A DNA stretch of 5,753 nt, taken from NCBI GenBank assembly GCA_003155465.1, contig PMCR01000291.1:2041-7793 (forward strand), given 5' to 3'. A program made the position numbers and the translations under genes. Source of the stretch: Myxococcales bacterium. GTDB lineage: Bacteria > Myxococcota > Polyangia > Fen-1088. Shown here one piece after another: positions 1-5,753 of the stretch (within the stretch, counting starts at the first letter, position 1; each line of letters opens with the position of its first letter). Below the pieces are notes generated by a model. It was not told the DNA's origin, made no database searches, and saw only the letters and a program-made list of their open reading frames with translations.

Positions 1-2792
1 TCTGGGGCACCCGTCGCGACATCACAGCGCAAAGGCACGCCCAGCTTGCGCTGCAGCGTAGCGAGGCGGAGTTTCGGGCGGTGTTCGACCGAGCGCCGGT
101 TGGCATCGTGCTGGTGGACCCGAGTGCCAGACCGCTCCATTCCAACAGTGCGTTGTGCGAGATGTTGGGCCAAAGCGAAGAGGAGATCGGGTCGCTTCCC
201 CTCACCGATATCGCCCATCCTGAAGACCGCGAGCGCCTTGCGGCTGCGCACGAGAATCTGACCTCCGGCAGGGGAGAGTGGTACCAGATCGACGTACGCT
301 TTTTGCGCAAGGACGGGGTCGTTGCCTGGGTCAACCTGGTCGCATCAGCCATACGTAATGAGAAAGGCCAGTTCGTGCAGGGCATCTGTGTTCTGCACGA
401 CATCACCCGGCGACGGATCGCAGAGCAGGAACAGGCACAGCACCAACAGGAGCTCGCCGCGCTCAATGAGATCGTCACCGCAACGACTTCCACCCTCGAT
501 CCGCGGCAGATCCTCGACAGTGTTCTGAACAGCGTGCGCAAGATGTCGAGGGTCGAACGCACGAGCATCATGCTGCTCGACCGCGAGACGGATCTGCTCG
601 AGACCGCGGCGGTCATTGGTCCCGAAGGCCCGATGCCGGCCAACCTTCGTCTGTGCCGGGGCGAGGGCGCGGCGGGCCGGGTGCTGAGCGAGCTGAAGCC
701 GCTGGTCATTTCCGACGTCCGCAAGTCCTCCGAGTTCGTTGCGCCGCGGGATGGCCGTCCCGAGTGGAGCGCGAGCGGGCAGAACGCTCTCGGCTACGTG
801 GGGTTCCCGTTGGTTTCGCGGGGCAAGGTGATTGGCGTCCTGTCCCTGGTCACGACCAAGTACCGGGACTTCTCGGCCGGTGAGATCGCATTCTTGCAGG
901 CCATCTGCGGTGCCGCGGCGGTCAGCATCGACAACGCGCTCATTCACCAGGAGATCCAGCGGCGCGCAGAGAAGCTGGCGGGCGAGATCGCCCTACAGAA
1001 ACAGTACGCCGAGAATGTCGTCCGCAGCATCACCGACGGCGTGTATACCGTCGATACCGACAATCGCATCGTGTCCTGGAATCGCGGCGCGGAGGCCATC
1101 ACGGGCTATCGCGCGGAGGAGGCAATCGGCCACCTGTGCAGTGAGATGGGACGCCACTGCGACGCGGAGGGAAAGACGCTTTGCTTTGCCGAAGGGTGTC
1201 CGTTTGAGGCGATCAGGCGTACCCGCGAGCCCCTGAGCGCGCGCGAGGTGGCCGCCCACCATCGGGATGGCCGGAACCTTACGGTCAGTGTCAGCGCGGC
1301 GCCCCTCTTCGATGGCAAGGGCGAGTTCCAGGGCGTGGTCACTGTGTTCCGCGATGTCTCGCGCGAACGAGAACTCGTCGATGGAATCCAGCGGGCTGAT
1401 CGGGCGAAGAGTGCGTTTCTGGCCAGCATGTCGCACGAAATTCGTACCCCGATGAACGCAATCCTGGGGTTCACCCAGCTCCTGCTGCGCGATCCTTCCC
1501 TGGCCGCGGGCCAACGGCAGTACCTGGAGACCATTGGGCGCAGCAGCGAGCATCTGCAGGCGCTCATCGACGACGTTCTGGAGATGTCCAAGATCGAGGC
1601 CGGGCGAGTGGCCGCGCAGCCATCCACGTTTGACCTGCGGACTTTGGTGGCTGATTTGACCGGCATGTTCCACCTTCGCACCGAGACCAAGAAGCTGCGC
1701 TTCGAGGTGAAGCTGGACGACAGCGTGCCGGACTACGTGGTGACGGACGAGAGAAAACTGCGTCAGATTCTCATCAACCTGTTGGGCAACGCGATCAAGT
1801 TCACCGAGCAGGGGCACGTCCTGTGGCGGGTGCGAGTGGAACCTGGCGAGACTCCCGCGTCCCGCCTATTGGTCGATGTGGACGATAGCGGACCGGGGAT
1901 CCCGGCTGCGGATCGCGAGCGGATCTTCAACCCCTTCGAGCAGGCCGCAGCGGGAATCAGGTCAGGGGGGACGGGCCTTGGGCTGGCCATCAGCCGCCAG
2001 TTCGCGCGCCTTCTGGGCGGTGACGTCACGGTTCAGAGCGAAATGGGACGAGGCAGTTGCTTCCATGTCGAGATTTCTCTTGGCGAGGGTGGATCGGATC
2101 GACTGCACGTCGAAGCGCCTTCGCGACGGGTGATAGGGATAAAGCCGACCGCGCATCCGTTTCGGGTGCTGGTCGTCGACGACCAACCCGAGAATCGCAC
2201 GGTGATGTCTCAGATGCTGGAAGCCGTTGGCTACCAAATCCGCGAGGCGAACGACGGGGCCGAAGCGGTGACCAGCTTCGTCGGGTGGAGCCCGCATGCC
2301 ATCTTGATGGACATGCGCATGCCGAAGGTGGGAGGCGCCGAGGCGATTCGACAAATCCGCGCGACACCGGCCGGGCAGACCCCCTTCATACTCGCCGTAT
2401 CGGCCAGCGCTTTCGCCGAGAATCGGCAACAGGCGTTGGCCGCGGGAGCGGACGATTTTCTCAGCAAGCCGTTCCGCGAAATGGACCTGTTGGAGCGCCT
2501 GCGCGTGCGTCTGGGGGTGGAGTACATGTTCGCCGACGTGCCCGCGCCGCAAACGCCGGGGGCGATACTCGCGCTCAGCCCAGCCAGTCCCGCGTTGGCG
2601 CAGATCCCTTCATCCCTGCGCGATCAGATCCACACCGCCGCTATTCACGCCGACTACGATCGGCTCATGGCCCTGGCCGACCAGCTCGCAGGTTTGGATG
2701 TCGGTTCGGCGCGGGTCTTGCGCCAGACCATCGAGCGGTTCGACTACCAGAGACTTATCGAGTATGCACAGGGGGGAGAAGGGCATGTCTGA
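1..2792 (+). CDS. Multi-sensor hybrid histidine kinase (PAS-GAF-PAS-HisKA-HATPase-REC), 5'-partial
   Basis: Sensor kinase that should autophosphorylate on histidine and pass the phosphoryl group to its own receiver. The frame is open to the left edge (first full codon at 3); the first residues, WGTRRDIT, look like the end of another PAS/PAC domain, so the GTG at 81 is not the true start. Counting from the codon at 3 (929 visible residues): PAS about 22-135, short coiled linker, GAF about 150-315, cysteine-containing PAS about 337-460, HisKA with SHEIRTPMN (His478, nt 1434), HATPase with NLLGNAIKF (Asn596), DDSGPG (627-632) and GGTGLGL (655-661), receiver with Asp726/Asp727, phospho-acceptor Asp770 (MDMRMP), Ser800 and Lys822. 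A short helical segment about 868-925 ends the protein. No transmembrane helix is visible, so the visible part looks cytoplasmic; an upstream membrane part cannot be excluded. It overlaps the next kinase gene by 8 nt. The ligand is unknown; family assignment is firm. Confidence 0.96.
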   Translation, partial: WGTRRDITAQRHAQLALQRSEAEFRAVFDRAPVGIVLVDPSARPLHSNSALCEMLGQSEEEIGSLPLTDIAHPEDRERLAAAHENLTSGRGEWYQIDVRFLRKDGVVAWVNLVASAIRNEKGQFVQGICVLHDITRRRIAEQEQAQHQQELAALNEIVTATTSTLDPRQILDSVLNSVRKMSRVERTSIMLLDRETDLLETAAVIGPEGPMPANLRLCRGEGAAGRVLSELKPLVISDVRKSSEFVAPRDGRPEWSASGQNALGYVGFPLVSRGKVIGVLSLVTTKYRDFSAGEIAFLQAICGAAAVSIDNALIHQEIQRRAEKLAGEIALQKQYAENVVRSITDGVYTVDTDNRIVSWNRGAEAITGYRAEEAIGHLCSEMGRHCDAEGKTLCFAEGCPFEAIRRTREPLSAREVAAHHRDGRNLTVSVSAAPLFDGKGEFQGVVTVFRDVSRERELVDGIQRADRAKSAFLASMSHEIRTPMNAILGFTQLLLRDPSLAAGQRQYLETIGRSSEHLQALIDDVLEMSKIEAGRVAAQPSTFDLRTLVADLTGMFHLRTETKKLRFEVKLDDSVPDYVVTDERKLRQILINLLGNAIKFTEQGHVLWRVRVEPGETPASRLLVDVDDSGPGIPAADRERIFNPFEQAAAGIRSGGTGLGLAISRQFARLLGGDVTVQSEMGRGSCFHVEISLGEGGSDRLHVEAPSRRVIGIKPTAHPFRVLVVDDQPENRTVMSQMLEAVGYQIREANDGAEAVTSFVGWSPHAILMDMRMPKVGGAEAIRQIRATPAGQTPFILAVSASAFAENRQQALAAGADDFLSKPFREMDLLERLRVRLGVEYMFADVPAPQTPGAILALSPASPALAQIPSSLRDQIHTAAIHADYDRLMALADQLAGLDVGSARVLRQTIERFDYQRLIEYAQGGEGHV
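1098..1400 (+). other. Cysteine-containing PAS/PAC segment inside the hybrid kinase
   Basis: Approximate C-terminal part of the second complete PAS domain. It carries four cysteines at residues 379, 386, 394 and 399 (counted from the codon at nt 3; nt 1137, 1158, 1182, 1197), spaced C-x6-C-x7-C-x4-C and ending in GCPF. From memory, a similar C...HxDxxG..LC..GCP pattern occurs in a subset of PAS domains fused to GGDEF or kinase modules, followed as here by a HHRDGRN-like strand. In this protein the position after the His of that pattern is also Cys (HCDAEG). Metal, iron-sulfur or redox sensing is a reasonable inference but is not shown by the sequence. Confidence 0.6.
2773..2778 (+). promoter_or_regulatory. 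Ribosome binding site deciding the start of the second kinase
   Basis: GGGGAG lies six bases before the ATG at 2785, inside the last codons of the upstream gene. This spacing favours 2785 over the in-frame ATGs at 2698 and 2764. Residues from 2785 also lead directly into the receiver domain after a short polar tail, as is usual for this family. Confidence 0.75.
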
Positions 2793-3924
2793 GGACTCGT
2801 CACATCCGGATGGCGGCGCCAGCATCTTGGTGGTCGACGACACGCCGGCCAACCTGCAGGTCTTGGTTGGCATGCTCAAGGAGCACGGACATCGCGTGCG
2901 GCCGGTGTTGGAAGGCCGTCTCGCCCTGCGGGCGGCGAAGGCCGAGGTGCCCGACCTGGTTCTTCTCGACATCAACATGCCCGACATGAACGGATTCGAG
3001 GTGTGCGAGCAGTTTAAGGCTGATCCCAAATTGGCCGACACCCCGGTGATCTTCATCAGCGGAAACAACGAGACGGCGGACAAAGTGAGGGCATTCTCCG
3101 TCGGTGGAGTGGACTACGTCACCAAACCGTTCCAGATGGCGGAGGTCGAAGCGCGCGTGGCCACCCACCTGGAACTCCGGCGCAAGCGTCGCGAGTTGCA
3201 GGAAAGCCTCGTGGCCCTGCGGCGCCTGGAGACCCTGCGCGACAGCCTGGTGCACATGGTCGTGCATGATCTGCGGTCGCCGTTGGCTGCCATTTCCGCC
3301 TGCCTAGAGGTCATCAAGTGGGACGCGGAGGAGCAGCATCGTCGCGAGCTGGCCGCCGACGTGGAAATGGCCCTGCACGCAACCCGGACCATCATCCGAC
3401 TGGTCAATTCGGTCCTCGATGTGAGCAAGATGGAGGGCACGGAGATGCGCCTCCAACTCGCCCAGTGCGATGTCGCCGCGGTGGCGAGGGAGAGCGTGGA
3501 CGAGTTGGAATCGCTGGTTGGAACGCGAAGGCTTGAGCGAGACTGGCCTGACGAGCCCGTCATGGCGTTGGTGGACCGGGACGTGGTCGCGCGCATCATG
3601 CAGAACCTGCTGGGCAATGCGCTCAAGTTCACGCCTAGCGCCGGGGTCATCACGGTGTCGGTCGAGGCCAACGACGACATGGTACGGGTGGCGGTGACCG
3701 ACACCGGGCCCGGCATTCCGCGGGAACACCGCGAACGGGTGTTCGAGAAATTCGGTCAGGTCGAGGCGGTTCTGAGTGGCCAGAAATTCTCGACCGGCCT
3801 CGGGCTGACTTTCTGCAGGCTGGCGGTGGAGGCGCATGGCGGACGCATCGGAGTGGACAGCGAGGTCGGCCGGGGCAGCACCTTCTGGTTCGTCCTGCCC
3901 CGCCGCGGCCCGACGCCGAAGTGA
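2785..3924 (+). CDS. Receiver-first hybrid histidine kinase (REC-HisKA-HATPase)
   Basis: Protein of 379 residues. The receiver (about 13-130) has Asp18/Asp19, phospho-acceptor Asp62 (LLDINMPDMNG), Ser92 and Lys114 (TKPF). A charged, probably coiled-coil linker (about 128-155) joins it to a HisKA domain with HDLRSPL (His161, nt 3265). The HATPase has NLLGNALKF (Asn278), DTGPGIP (306-312) and STGLGL (336-341), so every residue expected for autophosphorylation and phosphoryl receipt is present. There is no signal peptide or transmembrane segment; it should be a soluble cytoplasmic kinase whose activity may be set by phosphorylation of its own receiver. It starts inside the upstream kinase gene, which implies translational coupling and a shared pathway. 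The phosphodonor could be the upstream kinase, but that is inference. The longer in-frame extension to 2698 is less likely because it would be read wholly within the upstream gene and adds no domain sequence. Partner and output are unknown. Confidence 0.95.
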   Translation: MSEDSSHPDGGASILVVDDTPANLQVLVGMLKEHGHRVRPVLEGRLALRAAKAEVPDLVLLDINMPDMNGFEVCEQFKADPKLADTPVIFISGNNETADKVRAFSVGGVDYVTKPFQMAEVEARVATHLELRRKRRELQESLVALRRLETLRDSLVHMVVHDLRSPLAAISACLEVIKWDAEEQHRRELAADVEMALHATRTIIRLVNSVLDVSKMEGTEMRLQLAQCDVAAVARESVDELESLVGTRRLERDWPDEPVMALVDRDVVARIMQNLLGNALKFTPSAGVITVSVEANDDMVRVAVTDTGPGIPREHRERVFEKFGQVEAVLSGQKFSTGLGLTFCRLAVEAHGGRIGVDSEVGRGSTFWFVLPRRGPTPK

Positions 3925-3947
3925 TCCGGAGCGCCGGAGGCCGGATC
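3923..3947 (+). terminator. Inverted repeat at the end of the kinase pair, possible terminator
   Basis: GATCCGG (3923-3929) pairs with CCGGATC (3941-3947) around an 11-nt loop, overlapping the TGA of the second kinase gene. A competing shorter hairpin, TCCGG with CCGGA (3925-3938), is also possible. There is no T-tract after it, so it is not a canonical intrinsic terminator. The position fits an RNA 3'-end structure, but random pairing in GC-rich sequence is a real alternative. Confidence 0.3.
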
Positions 3948-3978
3948 CGGGGCCGAGGACGGATCTGGAACCGGCCGT

Positions 3979-4116
3979 CGGATTCGGCCACCGGCTCCGG
4001 CCCCGGCTCCGGTTCCGGCCCCCGAGCCAGCGCAAGTCGGCCAGCGTGCGTGTGAGCGGTAGCGGTAGCGACTAGCGAATGGCGGCCTGCGTGGGCGGCC
4101 TGGGTGTGCGTGAGCG
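3979..4116 (+). repeat. Composite intergenic repeat, copy A
   Basis: Three modules in order. First, a run of CGGNNN hexamers at 3979-4021, with one phase slip at 3991. Second, a leader at 4016-4048 that matches 5523-5555 at 31 of 33 bases. Third, one 45-nt unit at 4054-4098. The tail GCGTGAGCG at 4108-4116 recurs at 5648-5656. The same modules follow in the same order and orientation downstream of the lipoprotein gene. Strand is arbitrary. Boundaries are where my alignment by eye fades. Confidence 0.75.
4054..4098 (+). repeat. 45-nt repeat unit, copy A1
   Basis: By eye it matches the unit at 5600-5644 at 38 of 45 bases without gaps. The last 18 bases, GCGGCCTGCGTGGGCGGC at 4082-4099 (one base past the unit), are identical to 5628-5645. 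It begins with two AGCGGT hexamers. Translated on the minus strand in the frame that gives 15-residue repeats in copy B, it hits a TAG, which argues that the unit is not coding. Confidence 0.75.
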
Positions 4117-4175
4117 TCCCGCGGTCTGCTTCCCGCCTTCCGCGTACCCCACACGAACACGCTCACGCCCTCGCT

Positions 4176-4197
4176 CTCGCGGGCCGCGGGCCGCGAG
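4176..4197 (+). other. GC-rich hairpin upstream of the lipoprotein gene
   Basis: CTCGCGG (4176-4182) pairs perfectly with CCGCGAG (4191-4197); two further inner pairs can form after a G-G mismatch. No T-run follows. It lies about 130 bases before the ATG at 4330, so it could be a transcription end, part of a 5' leader, or chance pairing in GC-rich DNA. Confidence 0.3.
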
Positions 4198-4313
4198 CCG
4201 CTACACCCACCTGTCGATCGGAGATCTGAAAGGAACGCGACAACCGTGCCACGGGAGCGTGATACGCTTGCGTCGGGCGGACTGCCTCGGGGCACCTATG
4301 CCCCCGCCGCCGC

Positions 4314-4320
4314 AAGGAGG
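4314..4320 (+). promoter_or_regulatory. Strong Shine-Dalgarno site of the lipoprotein gene
   Basis: AAGGAGG, a near-perfect anti-16S complement, ends nine bases before the ATG at 4330. It fixes the start and gives the signal peptide its expected length. It also indicates independent, probably efficient translation of this gene. Confidence 0.85.
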
Positions 4321-4329
4321 CTCTGAACC

Positions 4330-5457
4330 ATGTCGCGATCACCGCACTCGTACCTGGCCGTCGCTGTCCTCGGCATGTCTTTCACGACGCTCGCGAGTTG
4401 CAGCAAAGGTGGTTGGCAGCCTGTGGGACGGCGCGGAATCGCCACCATGCCTCCCATTGGCGGAGCGACCCATCCGTTGGTAGTTAGCGGCGGCATCCCC
4501 TATGTCACCTTCGTGGATGCGGCGAATGGCGATGGCATTTCCGTCAAGCGCTTCGCGTCTGGAAGTTGGGACTACCTGGGAGACGCCGGCTTTTCGGGGC
4601 CGGAATGCAACAGTCCGTCGCTGGCGGTCGAAGGCGACACCCCATACGTGGCGTACGCTGACAGCGCCCTTGGGAACAAGCTCACGGTGATGCGGTTCGA
4701 CGGGGCGAGCTGGCAACCAGTCGGGGCTCGGGGATTCTCCACCGGAACGGCTCTCAATACCTCGTTGGTCGCTGACAACGGCATTGTGTATGCCGCCTAC
4801 GCCGATTGGCTGCCAGGCACCGGATGCGGTGTCACGGTCAAGCGGTTCGCAGGGGGTGAATGGGAGACCGTCGGGACGGAGGGCTTCGGCGGCTGCTCGG
4901 AGTACGGCCTGGAGATCGATGTCAGTTTGGGCCAGCTCTACCTCGCGTACGCCCCGACGAGCTCCTCGGGGCAGCCAAGAGTGACTGTCATGCAATACGA
5001 CGGCACAGTCTGGCAGACAGTGGGCGCCGCCGGCTTCTCGTCGGACAACCCACTCTATCTGGCCTTCGACGTCGACCAGGGTATTCCCTTCGTCGCCTAT
5101 CAGGATCGCGCGGCCGGAAACAAAGCGACGGCCATGAAGTACGAAGGCGCCTGGGACGTGGTGGGCACTGCGGGCTTCAACCCTGGCCACTTTGCCCAGG
5201 GCGTGTCCCTCTTCGTCGATGCGGGCGTTCCCTATGTTGCATCCAACGGTGGCAGCATGGGCGGCTTCGCCAATGTCATGCGTTTCAATGGTGCCACGTG
5301 GGAGTCAGTTGGCGATGAGTCGATCTCGCAAAGGCCGGTCGTGAATACCAGCGTTTTCGTGTATGAGGGAACGCCGTACCTGGCCTTTGGCGAGTGGCTG
5401 CCCGATTCCAATCGCGGAACCAGCCTGACCGTCATGAGGTACGACGCCAGTCGCTGA
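4330..5457 (+). CDS. Predicted secreted lipoprotein with seven W-x-x-V-G repeats, probable beta-propeller
   Basis: Protein of 375 residues and unknown function. The N-terminus is a short lipoprotein signal: basic residue at 3, hydrophobic stretch about 8-22, lipobox LASC with Cys24, so it should be lipidated and anchored to a membrane facing the periplasm or cell surface. The rest is seven tandem repeats starting at Trp29, 80, 128, 178, 228, 275 and 324. Each reads roughly W..VG..GFs, a variable part, then G-x-PYVAY-x-D, then a strand like VMRFDG. Repeat length is 47-52 residues. Seven repeats of four-strand size suggest a seven-bladed beta-propeller; that fold is inferred. I recall similar VG-GFS/PYVAY repeats in uncharacterised secreted bacterial proteins. 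No catalytic motif is recognised. Besides Cys24 there are Cys93, 166 and 189. Only four residues separate Cys24 from the first repeat Trp. A strong ribosome site precedes it, and direct copies of a composite repeat flank it. Confidence 0.92.
   Translation: MSRSPHSYLAVAVLGMSFTTLASCSKGGWQPVGRRGIATMPPIGGATHPLVVSGGIPYVTFVDAANGDGISVKRFASGSWDYLGDAGFSGPECNSPSLAVEGDTPYVAYADSALGNKLTVMRFDGASWQPVGARGFSTGTALNTSLVADNGIVYAAYADWLPGTGCGVTVKRFAGGEWETVGTEGFGGCSEYGLEIDVSLGQLYLAYAPTSSSGQPRVTVMQYDGTVWQTVGAAGFSSDNPLYLAFDVDQGIPFVAYQDRAAGNKATAMKYEGAWDVVGTAGFNPGHFAQGVSLFVDAGVPYVASNGGSMGGFANVMRFNGATWESVGDESISQRPVVNTSVFVYEGTPYLAFGEWLPDSNRGTSLTVMRYDASR
4414..5454 (+). repeat. Seven tandem protein repeats of the lipoprotein
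   Basis: Repeat starts (Trp codons) are at nt 4414, 4567, 4711, 4861, 5011, 5152 and 5299. The middle five are the most regular, with G-F after the VG motif. The first has G-I and the last E-S-I at that place, so the terminal repeats have drifted. Repeats 3 and 7 share features the others lack: NTS before the central strand and WLP after it. Confidence 0.85.
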
Positions 5458-5554
5458 TGGGGAGGCGCAGCGACAGAACATGACCGTCCGCCGGATGCCG
5501 GATACAGGCTCGGCTTCGGCCCCGGCCCCCGGGCCAGCGCAAATCGGCCAGCGT

Positions 5555-5599
5555 GAGCGGTAGCGTGGGTGACCAGCGTGGCGTGGCTTGCGTGGGCGG
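5555..5599 (+). repeat. 45-nt repeat unit, copy B1
   Basis: First of two abutting units. It matches the following unit at 37 of 45 bases by eye, with no gaps; differences cluster in the middle (positions 25-30 of the unit), while the start (AGCGGTAGCG) and the end (TGCGTGGGCGG) are constant. Confidence 0.75.
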
Positions 5600-5644
5600 T
5601 AGCGGTAGCGTGAGCGACCAGCGGCTCGCGGCCTGCGTGGGCGG
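5600..5644 (+). repeat. 45-nt repeat unit, copy B2
   Basis: Second tandem unit, directly abutting the first. It resembles copy A1 (38 of 45) slightly more than its neighbour B1 (37 of 45), so the duplication is not recent, or units have exchanged between loci. Confidence 0.75.
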
Positions 5645-5753
5645 CTCGCGTGAGCGCGACGGGCGAGCGCGAAGCGCGAGGGGTGGGCAGGGTGGGTTGT
5701 CCGTCCCGAAGTCCCCCAGGGGTGTGCGGCCCGCGGCACCCGGAGCGCTCACG

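Larger units (their letters stand above)
3925..4329. other. Non-coding gap between the kinase pair and the lipoprotein gene
   Basis: About 400 bases with no convincing gene. The first half contains composite repeat copy A; the second half contains a GC-rich hairpin and the leader of the lipoprotein gene. Open frames crossing it on either strand are low-complexity (runs of Arg, Pro, Gly, Ala) and lack start signals or recognisable domains. I could not identify a convincing promoter. Confidence 0.7.
5506..5656 (+). repeat. Composite intergenic repeat, copy B
   Basis: Same order and orientation as the copy before the lipoprotein gene: a shorter run of CGGNNN hexamers (5511-5528), the 33-nt leader (5523-5555; differences from copy A only at 5532 and 5543), then two tandem 45-nt units instead of one, then GCGTGAGCG. 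Copy A has six extra bases between leader and unit. The two leaders lie 1507 bases apart. Confidence 0.75.
5458..5753. other. Non-coding end of the window
   Basis: Nearly 300 bases after the lipoprotein stop without a convincing gene. It contains composite repeat copy B. Beyond about 5657 it is GC-rich with short self-complementary stretches such as GCGC-GAA-GCGC at 5667-5677, and no gene start or terminator that I can support. The open minus-strand frames are low-complexity readings of the repeat. Confidence 0.65.

Noticed and set aside
81..83. GTG as the start of the first kinase gene
   Set aside because: The same frame is open to the window edge and the upstream residues are clear PAS/PAC sequence, so the gene begins outside the window.
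993..1817. 274-residue minus-strand open frame
   Set aside because: Antisense to the HisKA/HATPase region; long antisense frames are common in GC-rich genes and the protein shows no recognisable domain.
2057..2989. 310-residue open frame on the + strand spanning the two kinase genes
   Set aside because: Out-of-frame shadow of kinase sequence, Arg-rich, no domain and no ribosome site.
4268..4299. TTGCGT followed by ACCTAT as a promoter for the lipoprotein gene
   Set aside because: The spacing (20 bases) and the -10 match are poor; indistinguishable from chance in this sequence.
4079..4483. Small + strand open frame in the intergenic gap
   Set aside because: Overlaps the lipoprotein gene out of frame, lacks a ribosome site and is low-complexity.
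4339..5190. 283-residue minus-strand open frame opposite the lipoprotein gene
   Set aside because: The + strand gene has a lipobox, regular repeats and a strong ribosome site; the antisense reading has none of these.
5555..5644. CRISPR array
   Set aside because: The units abut without unique spacers and differ internally; this is a tandem repeat, not repeat-spacer structure.
5432..5752. Minus-strand frame with 15-residue periodicity (PPTQA...RWS...LPL)
   Set aside because: The periodicity is the 45-nt DNA repeat read through. The matching frame in copy A is stopped by TAG, and no ribosome site or domain supports translation.

Overview
The window is G+C-rich bacterial DNA with three genes, all on the + strand. 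Two encode overlapping signal-transduction histidine kinases. The third encodes a predicted secreted lipoprotein built from seven copies of a repeat of about 49 residues. Large multi-sensor hybrid kinases, repeat-built lipoproteins and GC-rich intergenic repeats together suggest a large-genome environmental bacterium, possibly of the Myxococcota (former Deltaproteobacteria). That placement is an inference from style; no taxonomic marker is present.

Layout. Positions 1-2792 hold the 3' part of a hybrid histidine kinase that is cut by the left edge: end of a PAS domain, PAS, GAF, cysteine-containing PAS, HisKA, HATPase, receiver, small C-terminal helical module. Positions 2785-3924 hold a second kinase with the opposite order (receiver, HisKA, HATPase). 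Its start codon lies inside the last codons of the first gene, so the two are very probably co-transcribed and translationally coupled. Positions 3925-4329 are non-coding and carry a composite repeat (copy A) and two GC-rich inverted repeats. Positions 4330-5457 encode the lipoprotein, which has a strong Shine-Dalgarno site. Positions 5458-5753 are non-coding as far as I can see and carry copy B of the same composite repeat, in the same orientation, with its 45-nt unit duplicated in tandem.

How the parts may work together. The two kinases carry all canonical phosphotransfer residues: two phospho-accepting histidines and two receiver aspartates. They could form a branched or serial phosphorelay, with the first protein sensing through PAS/GAF domains and the second able to receive a phosphoryl group on its N-terminal receiver. 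No DNA-binding or other output protein is in the window. The lipoprotein is separated from the kinases by a repeat-bearing gap and has its own ribosome binding site, so it is probably a separate transcription unit; nothing in the sequence links it functionally to the kinases.

The most notable non-genic signal is the composite repeat flanking the lipoprotein gene. It consists of a run of CGGNNN hexamers, a 33-nt near-identical leader, and one or two copies of a 45-nt unit. I see no established new system here. The repeat element and the seven-repeat lipoprotein are the two things most worth following up.
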